Source of the DNA: Lineus longissimus
Lineage: Eukaryota; Nemertea; Pilidiophora; Heteronemertea; Lineidae
Assembly (NCBI RefSeq): GCF_910592395.1
Contig: NC_088310.1
Coordinates: 19,971,501-20,035,500, forward strand
Length of the DNA stretch: 64,000 nt
Direction of reading: 5' to 3'
Shown: positions 48,700 to 61,300 of the stretch, one piece after another
Layout of the letters: each line of letters begins with the position of its first letter
How positions within the stretch are numbered: the stretch's first letter is position 1
Made by a program: the position numbers and the translations under genes
The notes under the pieces: model-generated
Seen by the model: only the letters and a program-made list of their open reading frames with translations
Databases searched by the model: none
Told to the model about the DNA's origin: nothing

Positions 48700-49395
48700 A
48701 ATCTAAACTGTGATAGAAAATAACTTCAGGTTTGTTTGTTCTGTTGATCAGATGTTTCGAATAATGTCTCAACTGGACTTTTCATTCAGACCTTTCATTC
48801 ATAGCAAATAATGTCACAACCTTTCAGGAGGTGATGATGCCCTTTTCTCGATGACCCCCCCTCTTTTTAGGCCAACACTTCTATCTTTCCTGCCCATGTG
48901 ACTCTAGACGGAAGTGATTAACAGCTATCATATTAACAAAAACAAGGAACAGCTATCATAGAGTACTGTAAAGCCAGTCCGGAGCCGTCCCTATCTTGGC
49001 GATGTGACACAACTGCCCTGGTCCCTTTTCCTTGACAACCTCATCAAAATGCAAAGCAGTTACATTGGATCAAATGGTTGTGCGGCGTAAAACCATCTTG
49101 ATTGGGGCCTGGTCCTGGTGCCTCCCAAACTTGATGGTAGATGCAAAGGTGGATACGTTATATCAATTAGTTGTGAGGAGTGAAATCGTCTTGATTGATC
49201 GGGTCCTAGTGCCTCCCAAACATGATGCTAATAGTATCATGCCTTGCACCAAATATCAGTGGCATTGGTTACTGACCGGCTGTAGTAACCATTTTATCAT
49301 GATGTGGTTTCTGCAGGTATATTATAATGATGGTGTCTGCAGGAGGAATACTAGAGGATTGTCTTCTGTTGGACTATTCCTACTACTACACCAAG
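48700..49395. other. Intergenic stretch after PNO1
   Basis: No gene is supported. A degenerate direct repeat with period near 99 bp is visible (49061-49140 and 49160-49230; shared strings include TCTTGATTG and GTGCCTCCCAAAC.TGATG), probably part of an old repeat. Confidence 0.4.
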
Positions 49396-49752
49396 GGTCG
49401 TTGATAAAGCTTGGAATCAGTGAAACCTTGGAACCAGTGACAAACCTTGGAATCAGTCCTAAAAATGCATAAAAATATGAAATAATGCCATTGGAACCTA
49501 AGGCTAAGGTGGTTACGAATCAATATTTGGAGATTATTTTTACATGATCAGATCGGAATTTGACTGTAGTTTAGAAATCAGTCGCATATCCGATTTAACA
49601 ATCTATATTTTAGAACAACCCAGTCATACCTCGGCTCCAGTGTACATTACTGATCTCCCAAATATGGGCATGCACGTCACGACACGCCCACCACACACCC
49701 ATAATATGGACCAATCAGCGCTCCGCTTACTACGCCACCACACGGGGCCCAT

Positions 49753-51499
49753 GGTCTTGTCAGGGAGTTTTTCCCAAATGTACGCGATGATGACGTGCCC
49801 CATTGACAGGACGTATCAACTATTTTAAAATGCGTTTCCAAAGTGAATGCATGAGGACAACCCATTTGTGTCGTATATCACTGGAAACGCCCGATTCCCC
49901 TGATTCTGCAGGATGTTAAATCGGGCATTTTGTTTCTTTAAATAAATAATAAGCGTCGCATTTGCTCCTAGCTCTGTTCACCATCCCAAATGGCAATATT
50001 GGCATTGCCAATTGGACCGGACAATCACGAAAACCCCCAAGTATTATACATTTCTTCCTGAATAATTCTTACAAAGACCATTCTCCCATGAAAGACAGTT
50101 GCTTGCGCTACACAAAAATCAAAACAAATTGAGGGTCAACCATTGAACCTTTGAGATATGTTGAATTTTGCACAAATCAGCGAAAAACGCACCAACTGGC
50201 ACTGGACGGCATTTCAACACGGGGCGACGCACATCCCAAGTTCAGTGTACACATACGTCGGCTACAACAGTAAAATGCGTAGTTTCTTGTTAGCCGCCTA
50301 TTGAGTAGCGCTCTAGGTTTCAGAAACTCCAAAAACATGTCTTTGCCAAAACAACTGCTGAATCAACACTGACAAGTGACATACTGTGAAGACCGAGAAA
50401 TCAATGATTTTAGGAACTACTGGGGGGGGGGGGGGGCGCATGAATAAAAAAAACTCCCTAATGAGACCTATTTGAGCTACGGAGCGATGTGATCATACAG
50501 GTTGATACTGAGAAGATTGACTACATCATGCAGTACCGGCCGGCACTTATCCGTACCTCATCTTTAACATGACAAGAAACGTAGATGAAGGTTTATTACC
50601 GAAGGTTTTAGCCGGGTTTGGAGATGAAAATATGAACAAATTCCTTCGCTTTGAGCGATTTCGTACATCTTCATGTACACATCGAGGGATGTAGATATCT
50701 TTACGTGATGTGAGTTAGTTATAAGCGGACACATTTTTTAGTGATTCACGTGTGCATGTTTGTCCTATCTACCAAGCTTAATCAGAGCATTATATATACA
50801 AACTGATTCTTCTAATAAAAACGTTTTATTTTAGTATATGGAATACAAAACAATCACAAAACCTTTCTTTTGCTTTCACTGAAAAGAAATCATTAGATAG
50901 TTGCAATTGCGGCCCGTCATGAATATAAGTTTATTTTTTAACGACAACAATGTATTTCAAATGCATTGCATGATGACGTCATCCTCCACAAAAAGGTGGT
51001 TTCTGGAACTACTGGCAAATTGCTAATATGTAAAGTCAAGGACTTAGTGAGCCCCCCTTTAGGTCGGGGGAGCTCCCCCGAACCCCCCTACGAGCATATG
51101 TTAAGTGCAAGCTCTAACAACTACAGCTGTTACAATGGGGGGACACCCCCCAAACCCCCCTCCGTCGACATAGGTTTTTACCAGTGCGTTGGGGGGAAGC
51201 TCCCCCCCAAACCCCCCCGGTGGACAGTCAACTAGCCCTTCTGTGTCATACTGCTGGAGGGGGGGTGCGATGGGACCATCCATATAGTTCCTTCCGACAC
51301 ATTTTTGTTTTGGTAATTAATGTAATACATTGTGATTGTCCTTATTCACGGGAATCGGGCGTTTCCAGTGATATACGACACTTAAATGGATTGTCCTCAT
51401 GCATTCACTTTGGAAACGCATTTTAAAATAGATGTCACGTCCTGTTAATGGGGCACGTCATCATCGCGTACATTTGGGAAAAACTCCCTAACGAGACCG
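49753..51499. mobile_element. Foldback element with ~150-bp terminal inverted repeats
   Basis: Arms 49753-49899 and 51350-51499 are long reverse complements, sharing GGGAGTTTTTCCCAAATGTA, CGCGATGATGACGTGCCCC and TGGAAACGCCCGATTCCC with few differences. The ~1.45-kb interior has no convincing coding frame. It contains a second copy of the arm-end motif (AAAACTCCCTAATGAGACC, ~50450-50468), a 14-G run (~50422-50436) and C/G palindromic modules at 51062-51222. It is non-autonomous by appearance. Confidence 0.8.
51062..51222. repeat. Three C/G-rich palindromic modules
   Basis: Modules of the form GGGGGAGCTCCCCCGAACCCCC occur near 51064, 51137 and 51189, spaced about 50-75 nt apart. Each consists of a G run, a short palindrome and C runs. 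They lie inside the foldback element and make a local GC peak in AT-rich surroundings. Confidence 0.65.
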
Positions 51500-52212
51500 G
51501 AGCAGACGGCTGAAAGTAGTTTATTTATTGGCCGCTAGGGTACAGAATGTACGTCGCTCACCCGAATTTTTCACGCAACTATAGCTAAATAGAGCTAGTT
51601 CTAGTTTGTGATTCATTTTGATACTTCAGATTTGGGCAGTAGACCAATATAACTTAGTCGTCAGTGTGGTTTTAAGGTGGAAAAACGTATTTATTTTTCT
51701 TAAAGTGCCTTTTTTGGACGGGTGTGTGCGATTGTTTTGTTTTTATGTCACGTGACCTCGACCATGTCGACACAAAATTGAAATAAACCACCCTTTTCTG
51801 TCATTATTTAGGACGGATATTTCTCTAATATTAATATAATTGGCCAATTTCTTAGGCATATGATGTAGCGAATTCCCATGAAGATTTTAATTTAATGTAA
51901 CTTAATTTCAACCAATGGGATAGCAACCACCACCGGAAGATCGCGGAGAAATCGGTAAACTCAACGGAGTTAATTCAGAAATTTACCAAAAAAAATTGTT
52001 TGTAGGATATACAATAGTTACTCTCTTTATTTCTAATCATTCACTATATACTCCCGCACACACGTGTATCTTAAGAGCCCCTCCTAAGAGGGGGGCTTAT
52101 CAATAAAGTCAGCTGGGACGAGATTAGCAGTTGGAAGGGTATAAATCGTGGAAGGAACGCACCCGATTTCACGCGGTACTTGCACAGTGATTCCACGGTT
52201 TAGTACTGTCGT
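51500..52212. other. Upstream region of the THADA-like gene
   Basis: No exon is supported. It presumably holds the promoter of the plus-strand THADA-like gene. Sequence is AT-rich with isolated CpGs (for example ACCCGATTTCACGCGG near 52161). Confidence 0.35.
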
Positions 52213-52278
52213 ATTCCAAGGTTTATCACTGGTTCCAAGGTTTCACTGATTCCAAGCTTTATCAACTACCGAACAGTT

Positions 52279-52392
52279 ATGAATGAAAAAGAGCCACCAG
52301 AAGTTATGAATGAAAAAGAGCCACCAGAAGCTGTTATGAATGAAAAAGAGCCACCAGAAGCTGTTATGAATGAAAAAGAGCCACCAGAAGTT
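52279..52392 (+). repeat. In-frame 27-30-nt repeats at the start of the THADA-like protein
   Basis: Four tandem copies of ATGAATGAAAAAGAGCCACC plus AGAAGTT or AGAAGCTGTT encode MNEKEPPE(A)V repeats. Each unit supplies an in-frame ATG. Confidence 0.9.
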
Positions 52393-55300
52393 ATCAATTT
52401 GCTAGTTAAGGCTGAGAGCTTCTTAAAATCTGGGTGAGTGACCAGGTTGATTGAAGTGCCTAAAAATGTACAGGGTGAAGCAGAAACAATGTATACAGCT
52501 ATTGTGAACTTGTGGGTGTTAGAATGGTTTTCATGTCTTTTGTAATTTAGTGAGTGGCGAATTTTAGTGTGCATGAAGTATATATATTACACAAAGGAAT
52601 ATGATTATTTGTTAAAGGTTGAAAGTATGATTTGCTTATGATGATGATGATATTATTTGATATACCCCGGGTGTAGGTTTTCCGTGGCTTGGCTAGCTGG
52701 TTTTCCACTAAATCTTATCGCAATATTCCTTTTTTGTAGGAATACCGAAACCAGTGATTTTGCAGAAACAACTGACAATATTGTTGAGTATCTAAAAAGA
52801 GCAAGCCCATTATCTGGAGATCCACAGCCAGAATGGATACAGCGATCTGTCAAGTTTGGAATTGACATAATGTTCGATGAAGCTTGGCAGAGGTCGCTAA
52901 AACAAAAGGCAGAAAAGGTGAGACAGTGCTCAATGGTTGCATTGTGACCATCCCATAATGACAATGTGGATTCACATGCCTGTCATGCTTCTTGTATCCT
53001 TCTGTCACTATCATTATAGTCATCTCTTCAGTTTATAATCGGGCAAGTATTGTGCATACAACCAAAGTCAAGAATGAATTCTTCCTTTAAAATGATCCGT
53101 TTTTGATACAAAAAAAGAAATACTCTGGACACTAGCTCATTCAGTAAGTTGTTAGAACTGTCCCTGGGATTCAAACTTGTAACAGAATACAGATGTGCAG
53201 AACTTGAACATGACGCTTTGTCCTTCTTTTCATTTCATCCAGATTTTACAAGAATGCGAGAAGATCTGCCTGAAGTGTGTGGCCTTTGAGGTGGACCAGA
53301 AAGTCCTCTCAGTGTTTGCAGCTGATGAGTGGAATCAGAGTAGTTTACTGATATGTAAGTTGTGAACCGCATCTGTATTCAAACAAAATAGAAAGGCATT
53401 CGGTTCTTCCTATAAATGAAAGAAATCATGCCAATTCTTCCTAAAAAGCAAAGAAAGGTAGTCGTTTCTTCCTGTCAATGAAAGAAATCATATCAATTCT
53501 TCCTCAAAAGCCAAGAAAGGCAGTCGTTTCTTCCTATGAATGAAAGAAATCATGCCAGTTCTTCCTAAAGAGCAAAGAAAGGTAGTCGATTCTCCCTATA
53601 AATGAAAGAAATCATATCAATTCTTCCTCAAAAGCAAAGAAAGGCAGTCGTTTCTTCCTATCAATAAAAGAAATCATATCAATTCTTCCTCAAAAGCAAA
53701 GAAAGGCACTCGGTTCTTCCTATGAAGGAAAGAAATCATGCCAATTCTTCCTCAAAAGCAAAGAAAGGCTATCGGTTCTTCCTATGAAGGAAAGAAATCA
53801 TATCAATTCTTCCTCAAAAGCAAAGAAAGGCACTCGGTTCTTCCTATGAAGGAAAGAAATCATGCCAATTCTTCCTCAAAAGCAAAGAAAGGCACTCGGT
53901 TCTTCCTATGAAGGAAAGAAATCATGCCAAATCTTCCTCAAAAGCAAAGAAAGGCACTCTGTTCTTCCTATGAAGGAAAGAAATCATGCCAATTCTTACT
54001 CAAAAGCAAAGAAAGGCACTCGGTTCTTCCTATGAATGAAAGAAATCATATCAATTCTTCCTGAAAAGCAAAGAAAGGCACTCGGTTCTTCCTATGAAGA
54101 AAAAAAAAAAGAAATGCCAATTCTTCCTCAAAAGCAAAGAAAGGCACTCGGTTCTTCCTATGAATGAAAGAAATCATGCCAATTCTTCCTCAAAAGCAAA
54201 GAAAGGCACTCGGTTCTTCCTATGAAGGAATGAAATCATGCCAATTCTTCCTCAAAAGCAAAGAAAGGCACTCGGTTCTTCCTGTGAAGGAAAGAAATCA
54301 TGCCAATTCTTCCTCAAAAGCAAAGAAAGGCACTCGGTTCTTCCTATGAAGGAAAGAAATCATGCCAATTCTTCCTCAAAAGCAAAGAAAGGCACTCAGT
54401 TCATCCTATGAAGGAAAGAAATCATGCCAATTCTTCCTCAAAAGCAAAGAAAGGCACTCGGTTCTTCCTATGAAGGAAAGAAATCATGCCAATTCTTCCT
54501 CAAAAGCAAAGAAAGGCACTCGGTTCTTCCTATGAAGGAAAGAAATCATGCCAATTCTTCCTCAAAAGCAAAGAAAGGCACTCGGTTCTTCCTATGAAGG
54601 AAAGAAATCATGCCAATTCTTCCTCAAAAGCAAAGAAAGGCACTCGGTTCTTCCTATGAAGGAAAGAAATCATGCCAATTCTTCCTCATAAGCAAAGTAA
54701 GGCACTCGGTTCTTCCTATGAAGGAAAGAAATCATGCCAATTCTTCCTCAAAAGCAAAGAAAGGCACTCAATTCTTCCTATGAAGGAAAGAAATCATATC
54801 AATTCTTCCTCAAAAGCAAAGAAAGGCACTCGGTTCTTCCTATAAAGGAAAGAAATCATGCCAATTCTTCCTCAAAAGCAAAGAAAGGCACTCGGTTCTT
54901 CCTATGAAGGAAAGAAATCATGCCAATTCTTCCTCAAAAGCAAAGAAATGCATTCGGTTCTTCCTATAAATTAAATAAATCATATCAATTCTTCCTCAAA
55001 AGCAAAGAAAGGCACTCGGTTCTTCCTATGAAGGAAAAAATCATGCCAATTCTTCCTCAAAAGCAAAGAAAGGCACTCGGTTCTTCCTATGAATGAAAGA
55101 AATCATGCCAATTCTTCCTCAAAAGCAAAGAAAGGCACTCGGTTCTTCCTATGAAGGAATGAAATCATGCCAATTCTTCCTCAAAAGCAAAGAAAGGCAC
55201 TCGGTTCTTCCTATGAAGGAAAGAAATCATGCCAATTCTTCCTCAAAAGCAAAGAAAGGCACTCGGTTCTTCCTATGAAGGAAAGAAATCATGCCAATTC

Positions 55301-58300
55301 TTCCTCAAAAGCAAAGAAAGGCACTCAGTTCATCCTATGAAGGAAAGAAATCATGCCAATTCTTCCTCAAAAGCAAAGAAAGGCACTCGGTTCTTCCTAT
55401 GAAGGAAAGAAATCATGCCAATTCTTCCTCAAAAGCAAAGAAAGGCACTCGGTTCTTCCTATGAAGGAAAGAAATCATGCCAATTCTTCCTCAAAAGCAA
55501 AGAAAGGCACTCGGTTCTTCCTATGAAGGAAAGAAATCATGCCAATTCTTCCTCAAAAGCAAAGAAAGGCACTCGGTTCTTCCTATGAAGGAAAGAAATC
55601 ACATGAATTCTTCCTCAAAAGCATAGAAACCCACTCGTTTCTTCCTATGAATGAACGAAATGATGCCAATTCTTCTTAAAAAACAAAGAAAGGTAGTCGT
55701 TTCTTCCTATAAATGAAAGAAATCATATAAATTCTTCCTCAAAAGCAAAGAAAGGCAGTCGTTTCTTCCTATGAATGAAAGAAATCATGCCAATTCTTCC
55801 TCAAAAGCAAAGAAAGGCACTCTGTTCTTCCTATGAAGGAAAGAAATCATGCCAATTCTTCCTCAAAAGCAAAGAAAGGCACTCGATTCTTCCTATGAAG
55901 GAAAGAAATCATATCAATTCTTCCTCAAAAGCAAAGAAAGGCACTCGGTTCTTCCTATGAAGGAAAGAAATCATGCCAATTCTTCCTCAAAAGCAAAGAA
56001 AGGCACTCGGTTCTTCCTATGAAGGAAAGAAATCATGCCAATTCTTCCTCAAAAGCAAAGAAAGGCACTCGGTTCTTCCTATGAAGGAATGAAATCATGC
56101 CAATTCTTCCTCAAAAGCAAAGAAAGGCACTCGGTTCTTCCTATGAAGGAAAGAAATCATGCCAATTCTTCCTCAAAAGCAAAGAAAGGCACTCGGTTCT
56201 TCCTATGAAGGAAAGAAATCATGCCAATTCTTCCTCAAAAGCAAAGAAAGGCACTCGGTTCTTCCTATGAAGGAAAGAAATCATGCCAATTCTTCCTCAA
56301 AAGCAAAGAAAGGCACTCGATTCTTCCTATGAAGGAAAGAAATCATATCAATTCTTCCTCAAAAGCAAAGAAAGGCACTCGGTTCTTCCTATGAAGGAAA
56401 GAAATCATGCCAATTCTTCCTCAAAAGCAAAGAAAGGCACTCGGTTCTTCCTATGAAGGAAAGAAATCATGCCAATTCTTCCTCAAAAGCAAAGAAAGGC
56501 ACTCGGTTCTTCCTATGAAGGAAAGAAATCATGCCAATTCTTCCTCAAAAGCAAAGAAAGGCACTCGGTTCTTCCTATGAAGGAAAGAAATCATGCCAAT
56601 TCTTCCTCAAAAGCAAAGAAAGGCACTCGGTTCTTCCTATGAAGGAAAGAAATCATGCCAATTCTTCCTCAAAAGCAAAGAAAGGCACTCGGTTCTTCCT
56701 ATGAAGGAAAGAAATTATGCCAATTCTTCCTCAAAAGCAAAGAAAGGCACTCGGTTCTTCCTATGAAGGAAAGAAATCATGCCAATTCTTCCTGAAAAGC
56801 AAAGAAAGGCACTCGGTTCTTCCTATGAAGGAAAGAAATCATGCCAATTCTTCCTGAAAAGCAAAGAAAGGCACTCGGTTCTTCCTATGAAGGAAAGAAA
56901 TCATGCCAATTCTTCCTGAAAAGCAAAGAAAGGCACTCGGTTCTTCCTATGAATGAAAGAAATCATGCCAATTCTTCCTCAAAAGCAAAGAAAGGCACTC
57001 GGTTCTTCCTATGAAGGAATGAAATCATTCCAATTCTTCCTCAAAAGCAAAGAAAGGCACTCGGTTCTTCCTATGAAGGAAAGAAATCATGCCAATTCTT
57101 CCTCAAAAGCAAAGAAAGGCACTCGGTTCTTCCTATGAAGGAAAGAAATCATGCCAATTCTTCCTCAAAAGCAAAGAAAGGCACTCGGTTCTTCCTATGA
57201 AGGAAAGAAATCATGCCAATTCTTCCTCAAAAGCAAAGAAAGGCACTCGATTCTTCCTATGAAGGAAAGAAATCATATCAATTCTTCCTCAAAAGCAAAG
57301 AAAGGCACTCGGTTCTTCCTATGAAGGAAAGAAATCATGCCAATTCTTCCTCAAAAGCAAAGAAAGGCACTCGGTTCTTCCTATGAAGGAAAGAAATCAT
57401 GCCAATTCTTCCTCAAAAGCAAAGAAAGGCACTCGGTTCTTCCTATGAAGGAAAGAAATCATGCCAATTCTTCCTCAAAAGCAAAGAAAGGCACTCGGTT
57501 CTTCCTATGAAGGAAAGAAATCATGCCAATTCTTCCTCAAAAGCAAAGAAAGGCACTCGGTTCTTCCTATGAAGGAAAGAAATCATGCCAATTCTTCCTC
57601 AAAAGCAAAGAAAGGCACTCGGTTCTTCCTATGAAGGAAAGAAATCATGCCAATTCTTCCTCATAAGCAAAGTAAGGCACTCGGTTCTTCCTATGAAGGA
57701 AAGAAATCATGCCAATTCTTCCTCAAAAGCAAAGAAAGGCACTCATTTCTTCCTATGAAGGAAAGAAATCATATCAATTCTTCCTCAAAAGCAAAGAAAG
57801 GCACTCGGTTCTTCCTATAAATGAAAGAAATCATGCCAATTCTTCCTCAAAAGCAAAGAAAGGCACTCGGTTCTTCCTATGAAGGAAAGAAATCATGCCA
57901 ATTCTTCCTCAAAAGCAAAGAAAGGCACTCGGTTCTTCCTATGAAGGAAAGAAATCATATCAATTCTTCCTCAAAAGCAAAGAAAGGCACTCGGTTCTTC
58001 CTATGAAGGAAAAAATCATGCCAATTCTTCCTCAAAAGCAAAGAAAGGCACTCGGTTCTTCCTATGAATGAAAGAAATCATGCCAATTCTTCCTCAAAAG
58101 CAAAGAAAGGCACTCGGTTCTTCCTATGAAGGAATGAAATCATGCCAATTCTTCCTCAAAAGCAAAGAAAGGCACTCGGTTCTTCCTATGAAGGAAAGAA
58201 ATCATGCCAATTCTTCCTCAAAAGCAAAGAAAGGCACTCGGTTCTTCCTATGAAGGAAAGAAATCATGCCAATTCTTCCTCAAAAGCAAAGAAAGGCACT

Positions 58301-61300
58301 CAGTTCTTCCTATGAAGGAAAGAAATCATGCCAATTCTTCCTCAAAAGCAAAGAAAGGCACTCGGTTCTTCCTATGAAGGAAAGAAATCATGCCAATTCT
58401 TCCTCAAAAGCAAAGAAAGGCACTCGGTTCTTCCTATGAAGGAAAGAAATCATGCCAATTCTTCCTCAAAAGCAAAGAAAGGCACTCGGTNNNNNNNNNN
58501 NNNNNNNNNNNNNNNNNNNNNNNNNNNNNNNNNNNNNNNNNNNNNNNNNNNNNNNNNNNNNNNNNNNNNNNNNNNNNNNNNNNNNNNNNNNNNNNNNNNN
58601 NNNNNNNNNNNNNNNNNNNNNNNNNNNNNNNNNNNNNNNNNNNNNNNNNNNNNNNNNNNNNNNNNNNNNNNNNNNNNNNNNNNNNNNNNNNNNNNNNNNN
58701 NNNNNNNNNNNNNNNNNNNNNNNNNNNNNNNNNNNNNNNNNNNNNNNNNNNNNNNNNNNNNNNNNNNNNNNNNNNNNNNNNNNNNNNNNNNNNNNNNNNN
58801 NNNNNNNNNNNNNNNNNNNNNNNNNNNNNNNNNNNNNNNNNNNNNNNNNNNNNNNNNNNNNNNNNNNNNNNNNNNNNNNNNNNNNNNNNNNNNNNNNNNN
58901 NNNNNNNNNNNNNNNNNNNNNNNNNNNNNNNNNNNNNNNNNNNNNNNNNNNNNNNNNNNNNNNNNNNNNNNNNNNNNNNNNNNNNNNNNNAAGGCAGTCG
59001 TTTCTTCCTATCAATGAATGAAATCATGTCATTTCTTCTTCAAAAGCAAAGAAAGGCGGTCATTTCTTCCTATGAATGAAAGAAATCATGTCAATTCTTC
59101 CTCAAAAGCAAAGAAAGGCGGTCATTTCTTCCTATGAATGAAAGAAATCATATCAATTCTTCCTCAAAAGCAAAGAAAGGCAGTCGTTTCTTCCTATCAA
59201 TGAAAGAAATCATATTAATTCTTCCTAAAAAGCAAAGAAAGCCACTCGTTTCTTCCTATAAATGAAAGAAATCATATCAATTCTTCCTCAAAAGCAAAGA
59301 AGGCCACTCGTTTCTTCCTATCAATGAAAGAAATCATATTAATTCTTCCTAAAAAGCAAAGAAAGCCACTCATTTCTTCCTATAAATGAAAGAAATCATA
59401 TCAATTCTTCCTCAAAAGGAAAGAAAGGCATTCGGTTCTTCCTATAAATGAAAGAAATCATGCCAATTCTTCCTCAAAAGCAAGGAAAGGCAGTCGTTTC
59501 TTTCTATAAATGAAAGAAATCATATCAATTCTTCCTCAAAAGCAAAGAAAGGCAGTCGTTTCTTCCTATGAATGAAAAAAATCTTGTGAATTCTTCCTCA
59601 AAAGCAAAGAAAGGTATTCGGTTCTTCCTATAGTATAAATGAAAGAAATCATGACATTTCTTCCTCAAAAGCAAAGAAAGGCTGTCGTTTCTTCCTATAA
59701 ATGAATGAAATCATATCAATTCTTCCTCAAAAGCAAAGAAAGCCACTCGTTTCTTCCTATGAATGAATGAAATCATGTCAATTCTTCCTCAAAAGCAAAG
59801 AAAGGCATTCGGTTCTTCCTATAAATGAAAGAAATTATGCCAATTCTTCCTAAAAAGCAAAGAAAGGCAGTCGTTTCTTCCTATAAATGAAAGAAATCAT
59901 ATCAATTCTTCCTCAAAAGCAAAGAAAGGCAGTCTTTTCTTCCTATCAATGAATGAAATCATATCATTTCTTCTTCAAAAGCAAAGAAAGGCGGTCATTT
60001 CTTCCTATGAATGAAAGAAATCATTCAATTCTTCCTCAAAAGCAAAGAAAGGCGGTCATTTCTTCCTATAAATGAAAGAAATCATATCAATTCTTCCTCA
60101 AAAGCAAAGAAAGGCAGTCGTTTCTTCCTATCAATGAAGGAAATCATATTAATTCTTCCTAAAAAGCAAAGAAGGCCACTCGTTTCTTCCTATCAATGAA
60201 AGAAATTATGCCAATTCTTCCTAAAGAGCAAAAAAAGGTAGTCGTTTCATCCTATGAATGAAAGAAATCATATCAATTCTTCCTCAAAAGCAAAGAAAGG
60301 CAGTCGTTTCTTCCTATGAATGAAAGAAATCATATCAATTCTTCCTCAAAAGCAAAGAAAGGCAGCCCTTTCTTCCTATGAATGAAAGAAATCATGTCAA
60401 TTCTTCCTCAAAAGCAAAGAAGGCCACTTGTTTCTTCCTATAAATGAAAGAAATTATGCCAATTCTTCCTAAAAAGCAAAGAAAGGTAGTCGTTTCTTCC
60501 TATTAATGAAAGAAATCATATCAATTCTTCCTCAAAAGCAAAGAAAGGCAGTCGTTTCTTCCTATAGATTAAAGAAATCATGTCATTTCTTCCTCAAAAG
60601 CAAAGAAAGGCAGTCGTTTCTTCCTATCAATGAAAGAAATCATGATATAACTGATGGTCTGGAATAGCTTTTCACTCACAAGAATCAACCGACTGGTGAC
60701 CTATAAACTTCAACAAATGTTTCATCATCAAAATGATACAAGCAGCTATCCCCAGATGAGAAATTGGTACCCTTCTGAAGAACCTCTCTAATGAGGACAC
60801 CATAGGGAGTAAATAGAGAGAGTCATTCATTGATATTGGTTATGCATGTCATGACCAGTTTTGGAGCAGAGCCAGTGTCCCACAGAGGGTGACTGCCAAG
60901 GCATATTTTACATGTTTTACTATATTTTCTCTATAATTAGTTTGTCTTTGTTTGTTATCCAGGGTCTTCAGTGATAGAGAAAAGTCCTACCATATCAAAA
61001 TATTTGGGACATGATCATCTCTTTCCGACATTCCTTGATAAATTGTACAACACATTGAAACATATTTCTGTTTCCAAGCTGCCGTCTTCATTACAGCAAC
61101 AACAGCTTCATGCCACTGCCAGGGTAGGTACCATGAGCTTTGAAATTGAAATTGATAATGCATGCGGATACAATCATTTGATCATTTATGGTTGTAGTCC
61201 GCTAATGATTTGATGAATAATTTTTAAAAGAACATTTAGAATATAGAATACAAAGGTCCCAGTTGACCCAAACTGTGTCAGTCTCTGATTCAGCTTTAAA

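Larger units (their letters stand above)
49396..52270. repeat. Outer inverted repeat of a nested foldback region
   Basis: A 58-nt arm at 49396-49453 and its reverse complement at 52213-52270 agree at 56 positions. The arm itself is three ~18-nt repeats (ATTCCAAGGTTT, GGTTCCAAGGTTT, ATTCCAAGCTTT). The right arm ends eight bases before the ATG of the THADA-like gene, so it would be in that gene's 5' UTR. Confidence 0.8.

Noticed and set aside
50966-51235. 89-codon Pro/Gly-rich open frame inside the foldback element
   Set aside because: The composition follows from G/C runs and palindromic modules; there is no start context or homologous domain.
54164-58253. Repeated 61-codon open frames in the 53-60 kb region
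   Set aside because: They repeat because three 62-bp satellite units equal 62 codons. They are artefacts of the period inside an intron, not genes.
53394-60645. CRISPR-like appearance of a regular direct-repeat array
   Set aside because: The repeats are contiguous 62-bp units without unique spacers, in a spliced eukaryotic gene. It is a satellite.
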